The notes beneath the pieces are model-generated. The model was not told the origin of the DNA and made no database searches. It saw only the letters and a list, made by a program, of their open reading frames with translations. Positions 28,037 to 36,316 of a stretch of DNA of 64,000 bases are shown one piece after another. Origin of the DNA: Rebecca billardiae RCC1528 (Eukaryota > Haptophyta); NCBI GenBank assembly GCA_965240325.2, contig OZ251225.1:1550001-1614000 (forward strand), given 5' to 3'. Each line of letters starts with the position of its first letter. Within the stretch, counting starts at the first letter, position 1. The position numbers and the translations under genes were made by a program.

Positions 28037-31000
28037 CTACCGGCTGGCACCCCGCCCACGCCCGCCGCCACGCCCGCCGCCGCCACGCCCGCCACCGCCA
28101 CGCCCGCCACCGCCACCACGGACACCGCCACCGCCGCCACGCCCGCCACCGCCGCCGCGCCCGCCGCCGCCGCGCCCACCACCGCCGCCACGGCCGGCGC
28201 CGCCACGCCCGCCGCCGCCGCCGCGCCCGCCGCCGCCACGCCCGCCGCCGCCGCGCCCGCCGCCGCGCGCCTTGCGCATGTGGAAGAGCGACTTCTTCTT
28301 CGCCGCGAGCTTGCGCTCCTTGGCGATCTTGGCGAGCGGCTTGATCTCCGACTTGACGCCCGAGTTCGCCACCGGCGCCTTGTACCAGCGCCGGCCCTGC
28401 ACGCCGACGCGCGGCCGCTCGCCCGCGCCCGACACGTCTTCGTCCTCGCCCGGCGCCTGGATGCGCCGGTGCTCCTTCTTGACCCACGTGCCGTACAGCT
28501 CGCCCGGCTTGCGCTTGCTCTTCGCGACCGGCGCGCCGCCCTTCCCGCGCTTCGCCGCCGGGCGCTCGGACAGCAGGTCGGCCATCCCCACGTGCTCGCG
28601 CACGTACTTCTTCTTGCGCACGTCCCAGCGCGTGAGAGCGCGCTTCTTCGAGATGCCGGCGCGCTCGTCGTCGACGAGGTCCATCACGGCGGAGGCGAGC
28701 TGGCTCTCGCGCTCGTCCGCGTGCACGCCGAGCGCGTCGCCCGGCTCGGGCGCGTCCGCCGCGCGCGTGTGCGGGATGAAGAACTCCGGATCGCGGAAGC
28801 CGTCCTCGGTGCGAGCCTTGCGCTTGGCGGCGGCGGCGGGCCGGCTGCGTGGCGGCGCGGCGGGCTCGGCCGCACGCGCCGCGGGAGCAGCGCGCCTCGC
28901 CGCCGCCGCGCTCGCGGACGCGGCCTCGGCCTCGCCGCCGCCGCCCCCGCCCTCGCCCTCACCCTCAGCCGCGGCGTTGCCGCCGCCGCGCAGCGCGCCG
29001 GCCGCGGCCGCGTTCGCGCTGCGCTCGCGCGCGCGCGCGCGCGCCGAGTTTGCCCGACGGATGTGCTCGGCTGCGCGCGCGTGTTGCACCGCCGCCTTCT
29101 CCGCCGCGGGCGTCGACGCCGCGTTGGGCGCGCCGAGCCGCGCGTTCGCGTCGATGATCGACGACGGCGGGCGGAACGACGAGATGCGTGACATGAACGC
29201 GTCGCGAGCGCCCTCGGTCCGCGCGTCGACGAGCGAGCGGAGTGCCTGCGCCGCACAGCCGGCAAGCGTGGCGCGCGGCGCGGCGGCGCGCGGCGCGGCG
29301 GCGCGCGGCGCGGCGGGGCGCGCGGTGAGCGTGCGGCACGGGCGGCGCGTGGCAGCCCGCGCGCCCCGCGCCACGCCCGGCCCCACGCCGCTGCGCTCGC
29401 GCCCGCCGAGCCCGGGCGCGCCGCGCAGCGCGCGGGAAGCGGCGGCGGGCGCGGCAGGGCGGGCGCGGCAGGGCGGGCGCGGCAGGGCGGGAGGGGCTGA
29501 CTGACTCACCGGGCGAATCGCGCGCGTGGCGGGCGCGAGTAGCTTGGCGCGCGCGACCGAGGCGGGCGAGGCGGAGGCGCGCGTCTTCTGGTACAGGGCG
29601 TACGCGTTGGTGGAGTGGCGGAGGAACGCCTCGAGCTCGTCGTCCTCCTCCACCATGTTGTGCACCGCCTCCACCTCGAGCGCGAGCACGCTCTTTGGGA
29701 AGCAGCCGACATGCGCAACGCGCGGGTCGAGGGCGGGCAGCGTCGGCTCGGGGTCGGCCGCGCCCTCGGCCGGGAGGAGCTGCCGGCCGAGCACGAGCTG
29801 CAGGTCGACGAGGTACGGCAGCTCGTCGGGCTGCACCAGCGAGTACGCCGTGCCCGTGCGCCCCGCGCGCGCCGTGCGCCCCGCGCGGTGCACGAACAGC
29901 TTGGGCTTGGGCGGGAAGTCGTAATTGATGACGACGTCCAGCATCGGGATGTCTATGCCGCGCGCCGCCACGTCCGTGACGACGAGCGCGCGGCACTTGG
30001 CCGCGCGGAACTTGGCGAGGTTGATCTTGCGCGCGGTCGGGTCCATCGTGCCGTACACCGCCGCCGTGCTCACCCCCGAGCGCCGCAGCAGCTCGCTGAC
30101 GAACTCGACGTGGTGGCGCGTCGCGACAAAGACGACCGCCTGCTCCTCCGGCCCCAGCACGCGCGCCATCAGCACGAGCAGCGCGGCGGGCTTCTCGGCG
30201 GGGCGCGCGGCGAAGAAGGCGAGGGCGAGGGCGTCGGAGATGGTGCGTTCCACGTCGAGCCGCACCACCTGCGGCTCGCGCAGCCCCGCGCGCGCGAACT
30301 CGGCGAGCAAGGCGGGCATGGTCGCGGAGACGAGAACCGTCTGCCGTCCTTCCGGCATGCGGCGCAGCACCTCGTGCAGCTGCGCGGCAAAGCCGAGCTC
30401 GAAGAGGCGGTCGGCCTCGTCGAAGACGACGTACTCGCACCGCGCGAGGCTGAGCCCCGCCTCGATCAGGTGGTGCATCAGCCGCCCCGGCGTCGCGATG
30501 ATCACGTCCGGGTTGCGCGCGAGCAGGTCGAACTGGTCCTCGATCGAGTCCCCACCCACGAGCAGGCAGAGCTCGAGGTGCGGCGTGAGGAAGTGGCCGA
30601 GCTCCTTGGCGAACTTGAGGGTCTGCACGGCGAGCTCGCGCGTCGGCGAGAGCACCACCGCGCGCACGCCCACCGTCGTCGCGTGCGCCTTCAGCCGCTC
30701 GAGCATCGGCACGAGGAAGGCGGCGGTCTTGCCCGAGCCCGTGCGCGCCATCGCGACCGCGTCGCGGCCCGACATGATGAGCGGGATCGCCTTGCGCTGG
30801 ATGGGCGTGGGCGTGCGGTAGCCTTTACGCATCAGCGCCTTGAACACGGGCTGGGACAGCTCCATCGCGTGGAAGCCCGTGAGCTTCTTCCGCCGCTTGC
30901 CCGCGCCGCCGACGCCGTCGTCGTCAGCATCGTCCGCCAAGGCGCCAAAGTCGAGGGTGCCGTCGGCCGCCGCGTTCAGGTCTGCCGGCTCGCTCCCATC

Positions 31001-31120
31001 GTCAGACCAGTCCTCTGCCTCCGCCTCCGCCTCCGCCTCCGCCTCCTCCTCGCTCCCGTCCAAAGCGTCCGACCCATCGTCGTCCTCGGAGGATTCGTGG
31101 CCACGCGCGCGGGCCTTCAT
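28037..31120 (-). CDS. DDX54: DEAD-box RNA helicase DBP10/DDX54-like (60S ribosome biogenesis)
   Basis: The ATG is at 31120. I infer two exons, 31120-29510 and 29245-28037, giving 939 residues. The 264-bp intron has donor GTGAGT and acceptor GCGCAG, keeps frame and is full of GC repeats. Helicase motifs in order: Q motif (GYRTPTPIQRKAIP), AMARTGSGKT, PTRELAVQT, TPGRL, VVFDEADRLFELGF, VSATM, TRHHVEF, VVTDVAARGIDIP and HRAGRTARAGRTG. FELGF after DEAD and the C-terminal DBP10CT-like region (FRDPEFFIPHTRA, LTRWDVRKKKYV) place it with DBP10/DDX54. The N-terminus is acidic. The C-terminus is a long RGG/GGRGG tract suited to RNA binding. It should act in the nucleolus on pre-60S particles. It is divergent from ubiquilin, with 217 bp between the ATGs. 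Confidence 0.92.
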   Translation of the reverse strand: MKARARGHESSEDDDGSDALDGSEEEAEAEAEAEAEDWSDDGSEPADLNAAADGTLDFGALADDADDDGVGGAGKRRKKLTGFHAMELSQPVFKALMRKGYRTPTPIQRKAIPLIMSGRDAVAMARTGSGKTAAFLVPMLERLKAHATTVGVRAVVLSPTRELAVQTLKFAKELGHFLTPHLELCLLVGGDSIEDQFDLLARNPDVIIATPGRLMHHLIEAGLSLARCEYVVFDEADRLFELGFAAQLHEVLRRMPEGRQTVLVSATMPALLAEFARAGLREPQVVRLDVERTISDALALAFFAARPAEKPAALLVLMARVLGPEEQAVVFVATRHHVEFVSELLRRSGVSTAAVYGTMDPTARKINLAKFRAAKCRALVVTDVAARGIDIPMLDVVINYDFPPKPKLFVHRAGRTARAGRTGTAYSLVQPDELPYLVDLQLVLGRQLLPAEGAADPEPTLPALDPRVAHVGCFPKSVLALEVEAVHNMVEEDDELEAFLRHSTNAYALYQKTRASASPASVARAKLLAPATRAIRPVSQSAPPALPRPPCRARPAAPAAASRALRGAPGLGGRERSGVGPGVARGARAATRRPCRTLTARPAAPRAAAPRAAAPRATLAGCAAQALRSLVDARTEGARDAFMSRISSFRPPSSIIDANARLGAPNAASTPAAEKAAVQHARAAEHIRRANSARARARERSANAAAAGALRGGGNAAAEGEGEGGGGGGEAEAASASAAAARRAAPAARAAEPAAPPRSRPAAAAKRKARTEDGFRDPEFFIPHTRAADAPEPGDALGVHADERESQLASAVMDLVDDERAGISKKRALTRWDVRKKKYVREHVGMADLLSERPAAKRGKGGAPVAKSKRKPGELYGTWVKKEHRRIQAPGEDEDVSGAGERPRVGVQGRRWYKAPVANSGVKSEIKPLAKIAKERKLAAKKKSLFHMRKARGGGRGGGGRGGGGRGGGGGRGGAGRGGGGGRGGGGRGGGGGRGGGGGVRGGGGGRGGGGRGGGGRGGGRGRGASR

Positions 31121-31337
31121 GCTGGCGAGCGGGACCCACGTCCACTGCCGCCACGCGCTGCTCCGGACCGCGCGCGGCAGTTGGAAAGTCCGGGCTCGCT
31201 GGCGGGGGCCTGACTCTCAACTCGTCGTACCTCGCCAGCGCGGGCGCGGAAGCGCTGCTGCCCGGTTGACAGCGGTCGTGCAGACACCTTCGAGACACAA
31301 GCAGACGCGCACGGCCTCCAACCACGGCGTCGGCGTC
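31121..31337. promoter_or_regulatory. shared divergent promoter region
   Basis: 217 bp between the divergent start codons of the helicase and ubiquilin genes, so both promoters and 5' UTRs must lie here or overlap the coding ends. No TATA box was seen. Confidence 0.5.
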
Positions 31338-32492
31338 ATGGCAGAGACAGTCAAGATCAACGTGAAGTGCTCGAACGGGCAGACGATCTCGTTCGACGTG
31401 GACACGAGCAAGACAGTGCGCGAGCTCAAGGAGCAGGTCGCCGAGAAGTGCGAGATCCCCGCCGCGTCGCAGCGGCTGATCTTCAGCGGCAAGGTGCTGA
31501 AGGACGACAACACGGTCGACTCGTACGGCGTGAAGGACAACCAGACGATGCACGTCGTGCGCGGCGCGCCGCCGCCGGGCAGTGCGCCCCCACAGCCCAC
31601 GCCGGCCTCGACGACGCCCGCGCCGACGCCGGCGCAGCCCACGCCCACGCCGGCGGCCACAGGCGCGCCCACCCCGCCGGTGCAGCTTGGCAACCTCGGC
31701 GGCGGCGGCATGGGCGGCGGGATGGGCGGCGCCCTGGGCGGCCTGGGCGGCCTGGGCGGTATGGGCGGTATGGGCGGCATGGGCGGCGGCATGGGCGGCG
31801 GCATGGGCGGCGGCATGGGCGGCATGCCCCCACCCAACCCCGAGCTGATGGCAACGATGATGCAAAACCCGCAGATGCAGCAGATGATGATGCAGATGAT
31901 GCAGGACCCGCAGATCATGCAGCAGATGATGGGCGGGCTGCCGCCGGGTGTGGACCCGCAGATGATGGCGGAGATGCTCCAGAACCCCGCGATGCAGCAG
32001 ATGATGCAGACCGTCATGTCCAACCCGCAGCTCATGCAGCAGATGATGGCAAACCATCCGCTTATGGGCGGCGCTGGCGCCGGCGGCCTCGGCGGCCTCG
32101 GCGCCCTCGGCGGCGGCATGGCCAACCCGCTGCTTGCGCCGCCGCAGCCGCCGGCGACCGGTGCGAACGCGACGACGGACGGCGCCGCGCTGGGCACGAA
32201 CCCCGGCGCGGGTGCTCAGGCCCAGCAGGCGCAGCAGCTCGCCGCCCTCCTCGGCGCGATGGGCGGCGGCGGGATGGGCGGGATGGGCGGGATGGGCGGG
32301 ATGGGCGGGATGGGTGGCGGCGGCGCACCGCCGGCGCAGCCGGCCGTCTCGCCTGAGCTGCAGTATGCCACGCAGCTGGGCATGCTCAACGACATGGGCT
32401 TCTTCGACCCGACGGCCAACCTCAACGCGCTCGTCGCCACAGGCGGCAATGTAAATGCTGCCGTGGAGCGCCTGCTGGGCGGCGGCCAATGA
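31338..32492 (+). CDS. UBQLN: ubiquilin / DSK2 family shuttle protein
   Basis: 384 residues from the ATG at 31338. An N-terminal ubiquitin-like domain (residues 3-75: VKINVKCSNGQTISFDVDTS, LIFSGKVLKDD, DNQTMHVVRG) is followed by a Pro/Thr linker and a Gly/Met repeat region. STI1-type segments come next (MMQNPQMQQMMMQMMQDPQI and MLQNPAMQQMMQ), and the C-terminal UBA domain is LQYATQLGMLNDMGFFDPTA, LNALVATGGNVNAAVERLLG. This is the standard UBL-STI1-UBA order. It carries ubiquitylated proteins to the proteasome and chaperones membrane proteins in the cytosol. GGMGG tracts are longer than usual. No intron. Confidence 0.95.
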   Translation: MAETVKINVKCSNGQTISFDVDTSKTVRELKEQVAEKCEIPAASQRLIFSGKVLKDDNTVDSYGVKDNQTMHVVRGAPPPGSAPPQPTPASTTPAPTPAQPTPTPAATGAPTPPVQLGNLGGGGMGGGMGGALGGLGGLGGMGGMGGMGGGMGGGMGGGMGGMPPPNPELMATMMQNPQMQQMMMQMMQDPQIMQQMMGGLPPGVDPQMMAEMLQNPAMQQMMQTVMSNPQLMQQMMANHPLMGGAGAGGLGGLGALGGGMANPLLAPPQPPATGANATTDGAALGTNPGAGAQAQQAQQLAALLGAMGGGGMGGMGGMGGMGGMGGGGAPPAQPAVSPELQYATQLGMLNDMGFFDPTANLNALVATGGNVNAAVERLLGGGQ

Positions 32493-32988
32493 GCGGGCAG
32501 CTGCCGAGCGTGCAGCCATGAGCCGCATGGTCTGCTGGCTGGCTGCTGACCTGGCGAACGTGGGCTTGAACCTCTCATCGAGGCCCATGCAAATTTGTCC
32601 GCGCGCCAGCGTGCGGTGGCGTGGCAGGGGCGGACGTATGCGGAACTGACCGCGTGCGGATACACCTGCAGCGTGTGTCACAGGCCGCACTGCCACGGCA
32701 TGCGGGCCACGGCAGTCAATCACAGTGTTCCGAACAAAAGGTCTGATGAATAATAACGTCGCATCCGGCGTGTACACAATATATAACTCATACTATCAGC
32801 ATAAATGATAATATAATGATGATATATGAATTTCTACTGTGCGCTGATACTAAGTCTAATCGGAATACTAAATAGTCCATCACCGCCTCGGACATTCGAA
32901 GTGATGATCCGAGTCTGCCGCCACAGCCACAGTAGTGCCACTGCATGGAGAGCGTCTATATTGATCCCGCGCGCAGCACCGCCGGGCC
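32493..32988. other. convergent 3' region between ubiquilin and DNAAF3-like genes
   Basis: The middle is AT-rich (about 32740-32880, ATAATGATGATATATG type). Both genes end toward it, so it probably holds both 3' UTRs. No gene is seen. Confidence 0.55.
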
Positions 32989-35415
32989 TCACACGACCTT
33001 GTTGAGGCGTCGCACGACGCCGCCTGACGACTTGACGAGCGAGGGCTGGCCGCGGGGTCGGATGACCTCATCCGAGTCATCCGCGCCGTCGGCGGCATCG
33101 GCCGAGTCGGCGGTCGCCGCATCAGGTGGCGCGGACTCAGAGCCGGCCACAGGCGTGCGTGACTCATCAGACGCAGCCGTCTTTGCAGCAGCGCCGTCCG
33201 CAGCGGCGGGCGCGCTCTCCGCCGCCCTGAGGCGCGCGCGGGCCGTGGGCGCGGAGCGCAACGGCAGCGTGTGAGCGAGAGCTTGGTGGCTGCGGGCGTG
33301 CCTCGCGCGGGCACGCGCAGCGGCGGTGGGCGGCGGCGCACCTGCGCCGAATCTCCTTGAACGCATCCAGATTCGCGTAGTACAGCCCAGTCTGCGGGTC
33401 TCGGTACTTTGCCGGCAGGCCGGTGATGGCGCACACTTTGGCGGCCGGGCCTGTGGCGCGGCAGGGCGCGCGTCGCATGTGGTGGTTGAGTGCACGTCTC
33501 CGCACCCGTGCTGAGCGATGGGCGCGGCGGGTCGGCGGCGGTGCCGAGCGCGCACCGATCACGTCGGCGGGCTTTGGCTTCGCAGCCTTGCCCTCGTCCG
33601 CCGCGCGCGCGCCCACAACCTCCGGTGTCTCCAGATCCGCCGCCGGCGCCCCTGTCTCCGGGGCGTCTGCCGCGGGCGCGCTCAGCGCACCGCCGAGGGC
33701 GGCGCCGCCGTCGTCGGCCGCGGCCGCGTCGGCGGGCGCCTCCGCGGCGCCATACTTGGCCGCCGCCGCCTCGCGGCGCTCCTGCTCGCGCGCGCGGTCG
33801 AACTCAAAGCGCACCCAGCTCGCGTGCACGCCGTCGAGCGCCTCCGAGCCCGGCGCAGGCGCCAGCCCGGCGCGCTCGCCCAGCTCGAGCACCTTGTGGC
33901 AGTACGCGCGCTTCGCCTCCTTGTGCACCTCGACGAGGAAGCGCGCGGACTCGACGCTGAGCGTGGCGCGCGGCGCGAGCACCTTGCACAGGAACGCCGC
34001 GAGCAGGTGCGCCGCGTGCGAGCCCACGTGCGCGTGCGCGAACCGGCCGCCGAGCCGCGCCTTGCCGAGCGTGTCGAGAGGGGAGCCCGTGAGAAGCAGC
34101 AGGCGGAACTTGGGCAGCGCCTGCAGCCGGCGGCGCGCGAGCTCGCGCTGCTTGGCGGCGCGCTGCTCGGCCTCGGCGGCGGCGGCGGCAGCTGCGGCCT
34201 CCGCGCTCAGCGCGCCGCCGCCGCCCTCCTCCTCCTCCTCCTCCTCCTCGGCGCCCCCCTCCTGCACCTGCTGCAGCGGGCGCGGGCCCGGCTGGTCGGA
34301 GCGCAGGAACCCCTTCTGCCAGCCCGCGCCCACCGACGAGCCGTACGCAAAGTCGTCGAAGTCCTCCTGCTTCACGCCGAACGGCTTGCCCGTCTCCAGC
34401 CGGTGGAACCAGCCGACCACGTTGTAGTACGCCACGTCGCACGCCGTCTTGAGCTGCTGCTCCGAGCGCCGCTGGAAGAAGCGCGAGTCGTCGCACTCGA
34501 CGCCGAGCGCGGCGTACGGCGAGTTGACGACGTCGCCCCAGAAGCCGCGCTTGAGCACCGAGGCGCCGCGCTGCTTGCCCGCCGCGCTCGAGGCGAGCGA
34601 GCGGTTCGGGCTGTCGTACGCCGCGTCGCGCAGCTCGAACGCCAGCCCGCTCATCCGCCACTCGCGGAAGTGCACGCGGTGAATGATCGGCGCGGTCTCG
34701 ACGAGGCCCATCGAGTAGTCCCAGTCGAGGACGTTGCGCCGGTGGTCGTACCGGTCCTTGTAGAAGGCGCGCAGCCGCTCGTCGCGCAGCTTGACCACGT
34801 CGAACGGCACGCCCTCGAGCCACGTGCCCACCGCCTCCTCGAGCGCATCCTTCTGCTTCATCTTGAGGCCGGAGAGGTCAAACAGCGGCGCGAGCGGCCC
34901 TTCGCCCCGCGCGAGCGCGCGCTTGAGCTCCTGCGCGCGCGCCGCGACGTACGCGGCGGTGCGCTCGCGCAGGACGACGTTCGCGAACACCTGCGCGCGC
35001 GAAGGCGGGCGCGCGCGAGCACGTCGGTCAGCGCTCGCCCGGCCCGACTCGGGCGGCGGGAGGCGGGCGGCGCGGCGCGCGCGCGGCGGCATACCTCGAG
35101 CCAGACTTCGGCGCGCTCGCGGCGAGGCAGCTCAAAGTCGAGCGCAATGGCGACGAGGAGCAGGTGCCGCGCGAGCGCCTCGGGCGTGTCCTCGTACACG
35201 GCGAACTCGAGCTCGCGCTCGGACGGCGCACCCTCTCGCGCGCGCGCGCGCGCGAGCGTGTGCAGGATGTGGCGCGCATCGCCCGGGCAGAGCAGCAGCG
35301 TCGCGTGTGGCATCGAATCGTCCGCAGGGGGCTCCGCCGAGGCCTCGCGCACGTCGTACGACGGCGAGAAGCCCCAGAAGCGGTGTGGCCCGGAGCCGGG
35401 GAGCTGGTGAGCCAT
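32989..35415 (-). CDS. DNAAF3: DNAAF3/PF22-like dynein assembly factor with C-terminal YL1_C-like domain
   Basis: Four inferred exons: 35415-35095, 34990-33556, 33450-33342 and 33226-32989, giving 700 residues. Introns of 104, 105 and 115 bp have donors GTATGC, GTGCGC and GTGCGC and acceptors in CAG. The start (FWGFSPSYDVREA, ARHILHTLARAR, EDTPEALARHLLLVAIALD, EVWLE) and middle (FDVVKLRDERLRAFYKDRYD, VLDWDYSMGL, FREWRMSGLAFELRDAAYDS, PNRSLAS, KRGFWGDVVNSPY) match DNAAF3/PF22, which preassembles axonemal dynein in the cytoplasm. After an Ala-rich linker the frame continues through a spliced exon into AKVCAITGLPAKYRDPQTGL, YYANLDAFKEIRR, a YL1_C motif as in VPS72 and INO80C. It then has an acidic tail and VRRLNKVV. 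No stop separates the two parts. Either it is a true fusion, or a hidden gene boundary lies near 33560. Confidence 0.85.
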
Positions 35416-35616
35416 GGCGCCGAGCTAACGGCCCGCGTATCCGCCGTTCGCGGGCTGACGGGGCTGGCTGTTTTTATGGAACTTGGGCCAGTGGCCACGA
35501 TGGCGGCGGCGGACCGGCGGCTTCACACAATCAGGGCACAATCATGGCGACAATCATCGCGGCTCGACCAACGGTCGGCATGCACGTGCCCTGCAGCCGT
35601 CAGCCGTGCAGCGCGT

Positions 35617-35900
35617 GTCGGCGCGCTGTCGCATCGGCGCGGCGCGCTGTCGCATCGGCGCCCAGTCGGCGAGTTCGGACGACGACGTTTTGTGGACGAC
35701 GGTGGGGCGAGGACGACGGGCGCTCACGCTGGCGCGCCGCGAGGCGGCCGCAGCCCTCATCCAGGCCTCGCAGGCGGACGGCTGAACGATTTTTTCCGGC
35801 GGCGCTACCATCGGCGACGGCTTCATGGGCGGTGACAGTTGGCGGGCGTCAATCTCGCCTGCCTGAGCTGTGTGCGTACCTCTTATTCTTAGTCAACTGC
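35617..35900 (+). repeat. Fam-A dispersed repeat, copy 2
   Basis: Inverted relative to 672-973. It keeps the reading frame ending LARREAAAALIQASQADG and the CTGCCTGAGCTGTGTGCG tail, here with GTACC in place of GTC. A short GTCGCATCGGCG unit is duplicated at its 5' side. Confidence 0.75.
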
Positions 35901-36316
35901 AGTACAGCGGCCCGTCGGCGGCCTGATGGCTGATGAGCCGTACGAGTCGAGGTGTGTGACAGTCTGTACCGGCGTTTGCTGTGCGGCCGACACGCCAGGC
36001 ACTCGGTGGCCGCGCCGTGCCGTCGGCCGCGCACTGGCCAGAGTGCGCGCCGGGCCCGTGGACAGAGATGGGAGGGCGGACCGACGCCAGACTCCTGTCG
36101 GTGTCAGCCTTGGACTTGAATGTGAGTTGTGATGACCGCGGCAGCGCGGGGAGCAGCAGGCAGCTGCCGCGCGCTGCAGCGGGGGCACGGACAACAGGCA
36201 TCGGGAGAGACAACCCGCGCCAACCAAGGGCAGCGGTCGCGCGTGCAGAGGCCCGCCTCGCACGGCCAGCCGGCCACACGCGCAACGGCCGCCCAGCCGC
36301 GCCACGGCGGCTCGGC
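35901..36316. other. 3' flank of the CEP135-like gene
   Basis: GC-rich and probably includes the 3' UTR. No gene was recognised. Confidence 0.45.

Noticed and set aside
29615-31213. 532-codon plus-strand frame across the helicase
   Set aside because: Shadow of the DDX54-like gene, whose DEAD-box motifs fix the strand.
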